From: Bordetella genomosp. 8
GTDB taxonomy: Bacteria; Pseudomonadota; Gammaproteobacteria; Burkholderiales; Burkholderiaceae_B
DNA length: 64,000 nt
NCBI RefSeq assembly: GCF_002119685.1
Contig: NZ_CP021108.1
Coordinates: forward strand, 1,922,001 to 1,986,000
Direction of reading: 5' to 3'
Below the pieces are notes generated by a model. It searched no databases and was not told the DNA's origin. It was given only the letters and a program-made list of their open reading frames with translations. The first letter of the stretch is position 1; each line of letters starts with the position of its first letter. Positions 1 through 8,257 of this stretch are shown here, piece by piece. A program made the position numbers and the translations under genes.

Positions 1-1
1 G

Positions 2-937
2 ACTGAAGATACGCCGCTTTCCCTGGCCTTGTGGGAGCCGGACGACGATACCCGCAATCGGACCGTCCATCTGCTCGCCCGGCTGGGTTTTCACGTTCAT
101 GGCTGCCGTGACGCCGCCGGCCTTTTCCAGTGGCTGGATCTGCGCGATCCGGACCTGGTGCTGGTCGGGGCGAGCGCGCCGGTCAGCCAGGTGGTGGATG
201 CCGTGCTGCCGCGCCTGAGCGCGCATTACGGCGCCGGCATCCTGCTGCAGGCGCCCGACGCAGCCCAGCAGACCCGCCTGAACGCGTTGCAGGCAGGCGC
301 CCACATGTGCCTGGACCGGCGCTACGAGGCGAACGAACTCGCCGCGTTGCTGCGTGCCCAGGCGCGCCGGGCGATGCGCCAGCGGCGGCGATCGGCGGGG
401 ACAGCGGGCGCGCCCGCGGCCAGGCCGCCGGTGCATCCCGCGTCAACGCCCGCCGCCCATCCCGCCGTCCGGGCCGCGCCGACCCCGAACGCCGTGGGGC
501 TGGTCGGATCCACCGATATCGCAGGCCTGCTGGGATCGGCGCCGGGCAGCCGTACCGCGGGTTATGCCTTGCGCGGCATGGCCATGCAGGGCGGCGCGGC
601 AGCGGGCGCGCCGGCAGCGGGGATCCCGCGCAACATGCCCGCCCGCGAGCCCTGGCGCGTGCTTTACCAGGGCTGGGTGCTGGTGACGCCCGCCGGCAAG
701 CGCATCCACCTGACGGGCACGGAGCGGGCCTGCTTCATCTGCCTGCTGGACAATCCCAAGCGCGAGCTTTCCCGCGCCGCCATGAGCGAATTCATGACCG
801 CCACCAATCTGCGTTCGGTGAACGTGGCGATCAGCCGCCTGCGCAAGAAGGTCCAGGAAAGCGGCGAAAGGCTGCCCTTGCATACGGTCCATGGCATGGG
901 CTATGTGTTCGTGGGAGAACTGGCTACGCAGGAATAG
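2..937 (+). CDS. Winged-helix regulator with a degenerate receiver domain (5' partial)
   Basis: The reading frame is open to the left edge of the window, so the start is missing; the first possible start inside is a TTG at 29. The C-terminal ~95 residues form an OmpR/PhoB-type winged helix (VAISRLRKKV recognition-helix region, then HTVHGMGYVFV), so DNA binding is well supported. The N-terminal ~115 residues look like a response-regulator receiver: an acidic cluster (EPDDD) sits where the metal-binding pair belongs. The phospho-acceptor position, normally Asp after the third strand, reads LVLVGAS, and the conserved Lys near its end is Arg (LDRRYEANEL). An Ala/Pro-rich linker of about 80 residues separates the domains. 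I infer a phosphorylation-independent regulator. No sensor kinase lies next to it inside the window, and its target is unknown. Confidence 0.8.
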   Translation, partial: TEDTPLSLALWEPDDDTRNRTVHLLARLGFHVHGCRDAAGLFQWLDLRDPDLVLVGASAPVSQVVDAVLPRLSAHYGAGILLQAPDAAQQTRLNALQAGAHMCLDRRYEANELAALLRAQARRAMRQRRRSAGTAGAPAARPPVHPASTPAAHPAVRAAPTPNAVGLVGSTDIAGLLGSAPGSRTAGYALRGMAMQGGAAAGAPAAGIPRNMPAREPWRVLYQGWVLVTPAGKRIHLTGTERACFICLLDNPKRELSRAAMSEFMTATNLRSVNVAISRLRKKVQESGERLPLHTVHGMGYVFVGELATQE

Positions 938-940
938 GTG

Positions 941-1000
941 GGTGTGGGCTGGTGTGGACGGCTGTGGCGGGGTAGGGCCGGGTGTGGTCAGGCGTGGCCG
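941..1000 (+). repeat. Six degenerate tandem 10-bp repeats (GGTGTGGNNN)
   Basis: Six consecutive decamers read ggtgtgggct, ggtgtggacg, gctgtggcgg, ggtagggccg, ggtgtggtca and ggcgtggccg. The array begins 3 bases after the regulator's stop and ends just before an AT-rich stretch (gataatatt, 1012-1020) that could be the -10 region of the pdxJ promoter. The period equals one DNA helical turn, as in arrays bound by OmpR-type winged-helix proteins, but it could equally be a simple minisatellite. Confidence 0.7.
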
Positions 1001-1089
1001 GCCGCGCGGCGCGATAATATTGTCCTGTTCCGTTCCGGCTGCCCTGTATCGATGGGCGGTGCGCCGGAACCCAGACGACACGCGACGCG

Positions 1090-1827
1090 ATGATAGACCT
1101 AGGCGTAAATATCGACCACGTAGCCACGCTGCGCCAGCAACGGCACACCGATTATCCCGACCCCATCGAAGCGGCCCTGCGCGCCGAAGACGCTGGCGCC
1201 GACGTAATCACCCTGCATCTGCGCGAGGATCGGCGCCATATCCAGGACGACGACGTCCGTCGCCTGCGGCCGCTGCTGCGTACCCGGATGAACCTGGAAT
1301 GCGCGGTCACTCGCGAAATGCTGGACATCGCCTGCGATGTACGCCCGCAGGACGTCTGCCTGGTGCCTGAAAAGCGCGCGGAACTGACCACGGAAGGCGG
1401 CCTGGATGTCGTCGGCGGCCTGGCTGCCGTCACCGGCGCCGTGTCGCAGCTGCACGATGCCGGCATCCGGGTGTCCCTGTTCATCGATCCCGACGCCGCG
1501 CAGATCGCCGCCGCCGCCCGCAGCGGGGCGCGCGTCGTCGAGCTGCACACCGGCGCCTACGCCGAGGCCGATGGCGATGCCGCCCAGGCCGAACTGGCGC
1601 GCATCCGGCGCGCCGTGGCCGAAGGGCTGCGCCATGGGCTGCAGGTCAATGCCGGGCACGGGCTGCACTACGGCAACGTCCAGCCGATTGCCGCGCTGGA
1701 TGGCATCGCGGAACTGAATATCGGCCATGCCATCGTGGCGCGCGCGGTGTTCGACGGTTGGGAAAAAGCCGTGCGCGACATGAAGGCGCTGATGGTGCGG
1801 GCGCGCGTGGCACCGGATATCCGCTGA
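1090..1827 (+). CDS. pdxJ: Pyridoxine 5'-phosphate synthase
   Basis: Condenses 1-deoxy-D-xylulose 5-phosphate with 3-amino-2-oxopropyl phosphate to give pyridoxine 5'-phosphate, the last ring-forming step of DXP-dependent vitamin B6 synthesis in the cytoplasm. The 245-residue length is normal for this TIM-barrel family. Family signatures are visible in order: [14 protein letters not shown] at the N-terminus, [24 protein letters not shown] and [11 protein letters not shown]. The stop codon overlaps the acpS start (TGATG), so the two are translationally coupled, the usual arrangement in proteobacteria. The ATG start gives the expected N-terminus. Confidence 0.97.
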   Translation: MIDLGVNIDHVATLRQQRHTDYPDPIEAALRAEDAGADVITLHLREDRRHIQDDDVRRLRPLLRTRMNLECAVTREMLDIACDVRPQDVCLVPEKRAELTTEGGLDVVGGLAAVTGAVSQLHDAGIRVSLFIDPDAAQIAAAARSGARVVELHTGAYAEADGDAAQAELARIRRAVAEGLRHGLQVNAGHGLHYGNVQPIAALDGIAELNIGHAIVARAVFDGWEKAVRDMKALMVRARVAPDIR

Positions 1828-2270
1828 TGCACCCGGCACATCCCATTGCCAGCCCGGCGGGCGCCATGCCGGCCATCGCCGGCATAGGCCTGGACCTGAT
1901 ACGCATCGATCGCATCGAGCGGGCGCTGCGGCGCCACGGCGACCGTTTCGCCGAAAAGGTGCTGGGCGAACAGGAACTGGCCAAATTCCATGCGCGGCGC
2001 GCACGCGATCCGCGCCGCGGCGTGCGCTTCCTGACCACCCGATTCGCGGTCAAGGAAGCCTTTTCCAAGGCCATAGGACTGGGCATGCGCATGCCCATGA
2101 CATGGCGGCGCGTACAGACGCTGAACGCGCCCGGCGGGCGTCCCGTCCTGGTACTGTCGCCGGAGTTGCAGGCCTGGTACGAGCCCCGCTTCGGCGCCGC
2201 CCACGTATCGCTGACCGATGAGACCGACATGGCCGCCGCTTATGTGATCGTCGAACGGCGGACCGCGTGA
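1827..2270 (+). CDS. acpS: Holo-[acyl-carrier-protein] synthase
   Basis: Transfers 4'-phosphopantetheine from coenzyme A to the serine of acyl carrier protein, activating fatty-acid synthesis. The AcpS signatures are [16 protein letters not shown] near the N-terminus, containing the Mg-binding Asp, and [13 protein letters not shown] with the conserved Glu and Lys. The chosen ATG overlaps the pdxJ stop by one base and gives 147 residues. A second in-frame ATG at 1866 would give 134 residues, closer to the usual ~130, and is a real alternative. The coupling to pdxJ matches the conserved order in related bacteria. Confidence 0.95.
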   Translation: MHPAHPIASPAGAMPAIAGIGLDLIRIDRIERALRRHGDRFAEKVLGEQELAKFHARRARDPRRGVRFLTTRFAVKEAFSKAIGLGMRMPMTWRRVQTLNAPGGRPVLVLSPELQAWYEPRFGAAHVSLTDETDMAAAYVIVERRTA

Positions 2271-2277
2271 GCACGCC

Positions 2278-2322
2278 GCCGTCGGTGCCATCGACGGCGT
2301 CGAAGCCGTCAAAGCCGTCGAA
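2278..2322 (+). repeat. Five tandem 9-bp repeats (consensus GCCGTCGAA)
   Basis: Directly after the acpS stop the sequence reads gccgtcggt, gccatcgac, ggcgtcgaa, gccgtcaaa, gccgtcgaa. The units are non-coding in the annotation and lie in the 157-base gap between acpS and nagZ. This looks like a small slippage-generated minisatellite. Confidence 0.7.
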
Positions 2323-2427
2323 TGGCGCCACGCAAGCCCATCGAACCCGCGGTCGCGGAAGGACACACAGGGCGGCATTTCGCCCATGAAGCCGGCGCGC
2401 CGCGCCGGACCCAGATCAGAGATCCCC

Positions 2428-3495
2428 ATGCCACGTGAAAAGAAAAAATCCAGGAAAGATTCGCAGCCGCCCGGCCCCGTCATGGTCGACGTGGCCGGTC
2501 CCGTGCTGACCAAGGAAGAAAAAAAGCGCTTGCGCCATCCCCTGGTGGGCGGCGTCATCCTGTTCGCGCGCAACTTCCAGGACCGGCAGACCCTCTGCGA
2601 ACTGACCGCCCGCATCCGCAAGGTGCGCGACGAACCGCTGCTGATCGCGGTGGATCATGAAGGCGGCCGCGTGCAGCGTTTCCGTTCCGATGGCTTCACG
2701 CCCTTGCCGGCGATGCGCGGCCTGGGCCGCGTATGGGACACCGATCCCTTGCTGGCGATGCGCCTGGCCACGGAAACCGGCTACGTGCTGGCGGCGGAGC
2801 TGCGCGCCTGCGGGGTGGACCTCAGCTTCACGCCGGTGCTGGACCTGGACTACGGCGTCAGCAAAGTGATCGGCGATCGCGCTTTCCATCGCGATGCGCG
2901 CGTGGTCGCCATGCTGGCGCGCGCCCTCATCCAGGGGCTAGGCCTGGCGGGCATGGCCGCGTGCGGCAAGCATTTCCCGGGGCACGGCTTCGTCAGCGCC
3001 GATTCGCACCACGAAATTCCCGTCGATCCGCGCAGCCTGGAGCGCGTGCTGCGCGAGGATTCCGCACCCTATGGCTGGCTGGGCGATCTGGTGCTGCCTT
3101 CGGTCATGCCGGCCCATGTGATCTATCCCAAGGTGGACGACAAGCCGGCCGGTTTTTCACGACGCTGGATCCAGGATATCCTGCGTGCCCGCATGGGCTA
3201 CGATGGCGTGGTGTTTTCCGATGACCTGACCATGGAAGGGGCGTCGGTGGCGGGCGATATCCTGGCCCGCGCCAACGCCGCCCTGGGGGCCGGCTGCGAC
3301 ATGGTGCTGGTATGCAATCGGCCCGATATGGCCGACGACTTGCTGGATCGCCTGCGCCACGAATCCGACCCGCAATCCGTCGAACGCATACGCCGCCTGA
3401 TGCCGCGCACCCCATCCGTGGCCTGGGATGATCTCCAGGCCGACCGCCGTTACCAGCATGCCCGAAGCCTTCAATCTCAAATCGTTTCTGGCTGA
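2428..3495 (+). CDS. nagZ: Beta-N-acetylhexosaminidase NagZ
   Basis: Cytoplasmic GH3 enzyme that removes terminal N-acetylglucosamine from anhydro-muropeptides during cell-wall recycling. The short NagZ-type single-domain form is indicated by the length (355 residues). Visible motifs are [10 protein letters not shown], the KHFPGHG loop (around residue 181) followed by DSHHE, which carries the catalytic Asp-His pair, and [10 protein letters not shown] with the nucleophile Asp near residue 265. I chose the ATG at 2428, preceded by agagatcccc; an upstream ATG at 2386 would add 14 residues with no family support. The N-terminus is unusually Lys-rich ([10 protein letters not shown]). Its 3' end overlaps uvrC. 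Confidence 0.95.
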   Translation: MPREKKKSRKDSQPPGPVMVDVAGPVLTKEEKKRLRHPLVGGVILFARNFQDRQTLCELTARIRKVRDEPLLIAVDHEGGRVQRFRSDGFTPLPAMRGLGRVWDTDPLLAMRLATETGYVLAAELRACGVDLSFTPVLDLDYGVSKVIGDRAFHRDARVVAMLARALIQGLGLAGMAACGKHFPGHGFVSADSHHEIPVDPRSLERVLREDSAPYGWLGDLVLPSVMPAHVIYPKVDDKPAGFSRRWIQDILRARMGYDGVVFSDDLTMEGASVAGDILARANAALGAGCDMVLVCNRPDMADDLLDRLRHESDPQSVERIRRLMPRTPSVAWDDLQADRRYQHARSLQSQIVSG

Positions 3496-5281
3496 CCTGC
3501 CGCATCTGCCGGGCGTGTACCGGCACATCGATGCGAATGGCGAAGTCATGTATGTGGGCAAGGCGCGCGACCTCAAGAAGCGCGTGTCTTCCTATTTCCA
3601 GAAGACCCTGACCAGCCCGCGCATCGCGCAGATGGTGGGCAAGGTCGCGCAGGTGGAAGTCACCGTCACGCGGTCCGAGGCCGAGGCCTTGATCCTGGAA
3701 AACAACCTGATCAAGAGCCTGCGTCCGCGATACAACATCCTGTTCCGCGACGACAAGTCCTATCCTTACCTGCTCATCACCGCGCATGACTGGCCGCGTA
3801 TCGCGTACTACCGCGGATCGACCAACAAGCCCGGCCAGTTCTTCGGGCCGTTTCCCAATGCCTGGGCGGTGCGCGAAACCATCCAGATCCTGCAGAAGGT
3901 CTTCCGGCTGCGCACCTGCGAGGACACGGTATTCGCCAACCGCTCGCGGCCTTGCCTGCTGCACCAGATCGGCCGCTGTTCGGCGCCCTGCGTGGGCGCG
4001 GTACAGGCCGAGGACTATGCCAACGACGTCGCGCGCGCCGGCCGTTTCCTGAACGGCCAGGCGAAGGAAGTCATGCAGGACATCGAGGCCCGCATGCTGC
4101 GCGCTTCCGAAGCCCTTGAGTTCGAGACGGCCGCGGCGCTGCGCGACCAGATGGGATCGCTGGCGCGCGTGCTGCACCAGCAGACCATGGAGGACATGGG
4201 CGGCGAGGACTGCGACATCATCGCCGTGGCCGCGGCTGGCGGCCGGGTCTGCGTGAACCTGGCCATGGTGCGCGGCGGCCGCCATCTTGGCGACAAGCCT
4301 TTTTTTCCCACTCATGCCGAAGGCGAGTCGGCGCCCGACGTGCTGGAAGCCTTCGTCGGCCAGCACTACACGGACAATCCGCTGCCGCCGGTCATGGTGT
4401 GTTCGCATCCCTTGCCGGACGACGAGCTGCTCGCGCTGCTGGCGGAACAGGCTGGCACGCGCAGCCGCGTGCTGACGCGGCCGCAGGGCGTGCGCCGCTC
4501 CTGGCTGGAGCAGGCCACCCGCAACGCCGAAATGGCCCTGGCGCGGGCGCTGACCGAATCCGGCGCGCGCGCCGCACGCACGCTGGCGCTGGCCGAAACG
4601 TTGGACATGGATACCGACGAGGCCGCGCTGGACGGACTGCGCATCGAATGCTTCGACATCAGCCACACGGCGGGGGAAGCGACGCAGGCATCCTGCGTGG
4701 TGTTCGAGCACCACGAAATGCAGCCGTCGCTGTACCGGCGCTACAACATCGCCGGCATCACCCCGGGTGACGATTACGCAGCCATGCGGCAGGTCCTGAC
4801 GCGCCGCTTCGCCAAGGTCGCCGACGGCGAAGCCCCGCTGCCGGGGCTGGTGCTCATCGATGGCGGCAAGGGCCAGGTGGAAGTCGCCCGCCAGGTTTTC
4901 GCCGAGCTGGGCCTGGACGTGCACGTGCTGGTCGGCGTGGCCAAGGGAGAGGGCCGCAAGGTGGGCCTGGAAACGCTGGTCTTCCCCGACGAGCGCGCGC
5001 CGGTGGCCCTGGGACCGGAATCGGCGGCGCTGATGCTGATCGCGCAGATCCGCGACGAAGCCCACCGTTTCGCCATCACCGGCATGCGGGCACGGCGCGC
5101 CAAGGCCCGCAACGTATCGCGGCTGGAGGAAATCGAAGGCGTCGGCGCGCGGCGGCGCCAGCGCCTGCTGGCGCGTTTCGGCGGGTTTTCCGGGGTATCG
5201 CGGGCCAGCATCGAGGATCTGGCGTCGGTGGACGGCATTTCCCAGGAACTGGCCGAGCGTATCTACGACGCGCTGCATTAG
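3458..5281 (+). CDS. uvrC: Excinuclease ABC subunit C
   Basis: Makes both the 3' and 5' incisions in nucleotide excision repair after UvrAB has marked a lesion. Of 607 residues, the first ~100 are the GIY-YIG nuclease ([23 protein letters not shown]). A UVR domain that contacts UvrB follows at about 200-235 ([15 protein letters not shown]). The RNase-H-like nuclease domain includes [12 protein letters not shown], and two helix-hairpin-helix motifs close the protein ([25 protein letters not shown]). The start at 3458 ([11 protein letters not shown]) fits the family N-terminus; an in-frame start at 3428 adds 10 residues. It overlaps the nagZ 3' end by 38 bases. Confidence 0.97.
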   Translation: MPEAFNLKSFLADLPHLPGVYRHIDANGEVMYVGKARDLKKRVSSYFQKTLTSPRIAQMVGKVAQVEVTVTRSEAEALILENNLIKSLRPRYNILFRDDKSYPYLLITAHDWPRIAYYRGSTNKPGQFFGPFPNAWAVRETIQILQKVFRLRTCEDTVFANRSRPCLLHQIGRCSAPCVGAVQAEDYANDVARAGRFLNGQAKEVMQDIEARMLRASEALEFETAAALRDQMGSLARVLHQQTMEDMGGEDCDIIAVAAAGGRVCVNLAMVRGGRHLGDKPFFPTHAEGESAPDVLEAFVGQHYTDNPLPPVMVCSHPLPDDELLALLAEQAGTRSRVLTRPQGVRRSWLEQATRNAEMALARALTESGARAARTLALAETLDMDTDEAALDGLRIECFDISHTAGEATQASCVVFEHHEMQPSLYRRYNIAGITPGDDYAAMRQVLTRRFAKVADGEAPLPGLVLIDGGKGQVEVARQVFAELGLDVHVLVGVAKGEGRKVGLETLVFPDERAPVALGPESAALMLIAQIRDEAHRFAITGMRARRAKARNVSRLEEIEGVGARRRQRLLARFGGFSGVSRASIEDLASVDGISQELAERIYDALH

Positions 5282-5292
5282 CGATGGACCCG

Positions 5293-5334
5293 GCCGGCCG
5301 CGCCTCGCCGGCCGCGCCTCGCCGGCCGCACCTG
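5293..5334 (+). repeat. Three tandem 14-bp GC-rich repeats (gccggccgcRcctS)
   Basis: Two copies of gccggccgcgcctc and one of gccggccgcacctg stand head to tail 11 bases after the uvrC stop. The same 14-bp unit, in one orientation or the other, recurs at 14007-14062 and 29944-29995, always just beyond a gene 3' end. No T-tract follows, so it is not a standard intrinsic terminator. Confidence 0.8.
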
Positions 5335-5408
5335 GTCACGGCGTCCGGCCCGCTCGTCCGGAAGATGACAGCCGGGTTGTGCGGGGCTGTTGTAGCATAC
5401 GCCTCATC

Positions 5409-5981
5409 ATGCCTATTAACGTTCCCATAATCCTGACGTGGCTGCGGATCGCCATGATCCCGCTGGTCGTTGGGCTGTTCTATCTGCCTTCCAGTTGGCT
5501 GGCTGAATCCCACCGGGACACGTTCGCGGCCGCGGCGTTCATCATTGCCGCGCTGACCGATTGGTTCGACGGCTGGCTGGCCCGGAAATGGAACCAGACC
5601 TCAGCCTTCGGCGCCTTCCTCGATCCCGTGGCCGACAAGCTGATGGTCAGCGCCGCGCTGATCGTGCTGCTGTACCTGGGGCGGGTGGACGCCTATATCT
5701 CGCTGATCATCATCGGCCGGGAAATCACCATTTCCGCGCTGCGGGAATGGATGGCGAAAATCGGCGCCAGTGCCAGCGTGGCCGTCCATCGCCTGGGCAA
5801 GTTCAAGACGGCGGCGCAGATGGTGGCGATCCCCTGCCTGCTGTATTACCAGCCCATACATGGCATCAGCACCCGGGTGCTGGGCAATATCCTGATCTTC
5901 ATCGCCGCCATCCTGACGGTCTGGTCGATGCTGTACTACCTGCAGCGCGCCTGGCCGGCCATCCGCGAAAAAGGCCTATGA
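5409..5981 (+). CDS. pgsA: CDP-diacylglycerol--glycerol-3-phosphate 3-phosphatidyltransferase
   Basis: Inner-membrane enzyme that makes phosphatidylglycerophosphate, the committed step to phosphatidylglycerol and cardiolipin. It has 190 residues with several hydrophobic helices. The CDP-alcohol phosphotransferase motif DG-x2-AR-x8-G-x3-D-x3-D is complete: DGWLAR, then G, D and D in AFGAFLDPVADK. The start MPINVPIILTWLRI matches the family; an earlier in-frame start at 5379 looks spurious. It follows uvrC as in most proteobacteria. The tRNA genes that often follow pgsA elsewhere are absent. Instead its stop overlaps the start of an enolase-superfamily gene. Confidence 0.96.
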   Translation: MPINVPIILTWLRIAMIPLVVGLFYLPSSWLAESHRDTFAAAAFIIAALTDWFDGWLARKWNQTSAFGAFLDPVADKLMVSAALIVLLYLGRVDAYISLIIIGREITISALREWMAKIGASASVAVHRLGKFKTAAQMVAIPCLLYYQPIHGISTRVLGNILIFIAAILTVWSMLYYLQRAWPAIREKGL

Positions 5982-7081
5982 CCATCCGCTCCATTTCTGC
6001 GATTCCCTTGTCCATGCCGTTCGATATCGGCGGACCCAAGCCGATGCTGGCGGGCAAGCCGCGCGAAATGGAGATGCTGCTTATCCGCGTCGAAACCGAC
6101 CAGGGGCTGGTGGGCTGGGGCGAGGCCTTCGGCTTCGCCGTGTGGCCCGCCACCAAGGCGGCCATCGAGGCGCTGGTGGCGCCCCTGGCCGTGGGCCGCG
6201 ACGAGGCGGACATTGCCGGCCTGATGAACGACCTGACCCGCAAGTTCCACCTGCTGGGCCGCTCCGGCCCGGTCATGTACGCCTTGTCCGGCCTGGACAT
6301 CGCGCTGTGGGACCTGGCCGGCAAGGCGGCCGGCAAGCCGGTCGCCGACCTGCTGGACCCACGGCGTCCGGGACGGCGGCGCGACAGCGTGCCGGCCTAT
6401 GCCAGCCTGATGCGCTACACCGATCCCGATGTGGTGGCGCGCAATTCCGCCCGCGCGGTCGCCGAAGGCTATACCACCATCAAGCTGCATGAGATCGGCG
6501 TCGCACAGGTCCGCGCGGCGCGCGAGGCGATCGGTCCTGGCATCAAGCTGACGGTGGACACCAACTGCCCCTGGACCGCCGACGAAGCGATTTCCATGGC
6601 GCGCCAGATGAAGGACCTGGACCTGCACTGGCTGGAAGAGCCCGTGTTCCCGCCCGAGGACCATGCCAGCCTGGCACGCGTGCGGTGCGAGGCCCCCGTG
6701 CCGACGGCCGCCGGCGAAAACGCCGCCGGCTACCTCGAATTCAAGGCCATGTTCGACGCCCGCGCGGTGGATTACGCGCAGCCCAGCGCCACCAAGGTGG
6801 GCGGAATATCCGAGCTGATGCGCATCGCCGCGCTGGCGCGGGAATACGGCGTCAAGCTGGCGCCGCATTCGCCCTATGTGGGGCCGGGCCTGCTGGCCAC
6901 CGTGCACGTGCTGGCGGCCCTGGAAGAAGAAATCGAGCTGGAATACTGCTACTGCACCATAGACGTGAATCCGCTCGGCGACGCGGTACAGGCCGCGGGT
7001 GCCCGCCTGGCCGTGCCCACCGGTCCCGGGCTGGGACGGGATCCGGACATGGCGCTGGTGGAGAAGTGCGCCGTCCGCTGA
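5978..7081 (+). CDS. Mandelate racemase/muconate lactonizing enzyme family protein
   Basis: Enolase-superfamily protein of 367 residues, expected to abstract a proton alpha to a carboxylate on a sugar acid or similar substrate; the substrate cannot be named. The N-terminal capping domain and C-terminal barrel are present, with the three Mg ligands recognisable in LTVDTNCPW, LEEPVFPP and TAAGENAAG. Two catalytic positions are unusual. The KxK motif on the second barrel strand reads KLH, and the Asp of the His-Asp dyad (normally QPD before a Gly-Gly turn) is Ser in AQPSATKVGG, although the His is kept (LAPHSPY). The start overlaps the pgsA stop (ATGA). The Bug protein downstream suggests a carboxylate uptake-and-catabolism pair. 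Confidence 0.85.
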   Translation: MTIRSISAIPLSMPFDIGGPKPMLAGKPREMEMLLIRVETDQGLVGWGEAFGFAVWPATKAAIEALVAPLAVGRDEADIAGLMNDLTRKFHLLGRSGPVMYALSGLDIALWDLAGKAAGKPVADLLDPRRPGRRRDSVPAYASLMRYTDPDVVARNSARAVAEGYTTIKLHEIGVAQVRAAREAIGPGIKLTVDTNCPWTADEAISMARQMKDLDLHWLEEPVFPPEDHASLARVRCEAPVPTAAGENAAGYLEFKAMFDARAVDYAQPSATKVGGISELMRIAALAREYGVKLAPHSPYVGPGLLATVHVLAALEEEIELEYCYCTIDVNPLGDAVQAAGARLAVPTGPGLGRDPDMALVEKCAVR

Positions 7082-7098
7082 CCCCGCGCCCCGTGCGG

Positions 7099-7123
7099 GC
7101 ACTGTCCGCCTGTTGGACAGTGC
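7099..7123. promoter_or_regulatory. Perfect 9-bp inverted repeat, possible operator
   Basis: The arms gcactgtcc and ggacagtgc are separated by 7 bases (gcctgtt) in the 121-base gap before the Bug gene. Two more ggaca half-sites follow at about 7139 and 7170. No T-tract follows, so an operator is more likely than a terminator. No candidate regulator lies next to it. Confidence 0.5.
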
Positions 7124-7202
7124 GCCGCAACCGTCTTGCGCGGACAGCCATAAGCGCCAACACTCGGCGGACAAGAATTCCAACAGGCCTTCAGGAGACA
7201 TC

Positions 7203-8183
7203 ATGGCATTCATCAACTGGGCCAGGCGTTGCGCGCCGGCCGTCCTGTCCACCCTGGCATTGATTGCCGCGCCCGCCGGTACCGCGCTGGCGCAGGGCAG
7301 TTATGTGCGGCTGGTCGTGGCTTTTCCGGCCGGTGGCCCATCGGACCTGATGGCGCGCGTGATCAGCGAGCAGCTCGGCAAGGAGCTCAAGCAGAACGTG
7401 GTGGTGGAAAACCGGCCCGGCGGCAATGGCGCGGTGGCCGCGCAGTACGTGCTGCACGAGCCGGCGGATGGCAAGACCCTGTGGATCACCACGGCGGGCG
7501 CGATCACGATCAACCCGTCGCTGTATCCCAAGCTGGCCTACAGCGTGAAGGATTTCGCGCCGGTATCGCTGGTGGTGAACACGCCGGAAATGCTGGTGGT
7601 CAATCCGAAGAACCCGGCCCGGAATGCCAAGGAATTCGTCGCCAACGCGGGCAAGGGCGGGCAGGTCAACTTCGCCTCGTCCGGCATCGGCAGCATGCCC
7701 CATATGGCGATCGCGCTGCTCAGCGAAAAAACCAAGGTGCAGTTCCTGCACGTGCCGGAGAAAGGCGCCGCGCCGGCAATTTCCGACCTGATGGGCGGGC
7801 ACGTGGACGCCTTCGTGGGTGACGTGCCGGGTATCCAGGCCCTGGTGAAGTCGGGCGGATTGAAGGGGCTGGCGATCGCCTCGCCCAAGCGCAGCCAGCT
7901 GTTCCCGGATATTCCCACCTTCGCGGAAGAGGGCATACCGGGCATGGAGCTGTTGAACAACTGGAGCGGCATCTATGTGTCGGCGAAAACCCCCGCCGCC
8001 ACCGTCGATCAGTTGAACCAGGCCATCCGTCGCACGATCGCCGACCCCACGGTGGCCGCCAAGCTGCGCGAACTGGGCGTGGAGCCGCAGGCGACCAGCC
8101 CCGCGGAGCTGGCCGCATTGGCCGAGCGGGACAGCACGCAGTGGTCGCGCATCATCAAGACCAACAATATCCAGCCGGAATAG
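7203..8183 (+). CDS. Bug-family (TctC-like) periplasmic solute-binding protein
   Basis: Extracytoplasmic binding protein of the tripartite tricarboxylate transporter type, a family greatly expanded in Bordetella and its relatives, which usually binds small carboxylates. The 326-residue protein has a signal peptide (hydrophobic core ending near TALAQG). Family landmarks are RLVVAFPAGGPSDLMAR, VVENRPGGNGAVAA, FASSGIGSMPH and the C-terminal LAALAERDSTQWSRII. A good ribosome-binding site (aggaga) precedes the ATG by 5 bases. No TctA/TctB membrane genes are nearby, which is common for these orphan proteins. The enolase-superfamily gene upstream may act on the same class of ligand. Confidence 0.9.
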   Translation: MAFINWARRCAPAVLSTLALIAAPAGTALAQGSYVRLVVAFPAGGPSDLMARVISEQLGKELKQNVVVENRPGGNGAVAAQYVLHEPADGKTLWITTAGAITINPSLYPKLAYSVKDFAPVSLVVNTPEMLVVNPKNPARNAKEFVANAGKGGQVNFASSGIGSMPHMAIALLSEKTKVQFLHVPEKGAAPAISDLMGGHVDAFVGDVPGIQALVKSGGLKGLAIASPKRSQLFPDIPTFAEEGIPGMELLNNWSGIYVSAKTPAATVDQLNQAIRRTIADPTVAAKLRELGVEPQATSPAELAALAERDSTQWSRIIKTNNIQPE

Positions 8184-8257
8184 GCGGCCAGGCCGTCTGC
8201 CTGCCATAGGCGGCGGCCATGCCGCCTGCCTGGCGTGCCGCGCAACGCGCGGCCGCG

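Noticed and set aside
941..1000. CRISPR-like array (also considered for 5293-5334, 14007-14062 and 51472-51584).
   Set aside because: Units are short and contiguous or only paired, with no unique spacers and no cas genes.
5982..7202. tRNA genes after pgsA, as in many proteobacteria.
   Set aside because: No cloverleaf or T-loop sequence (gttcgaatcc-like) is present; the space is coding or a short operator-like gap.
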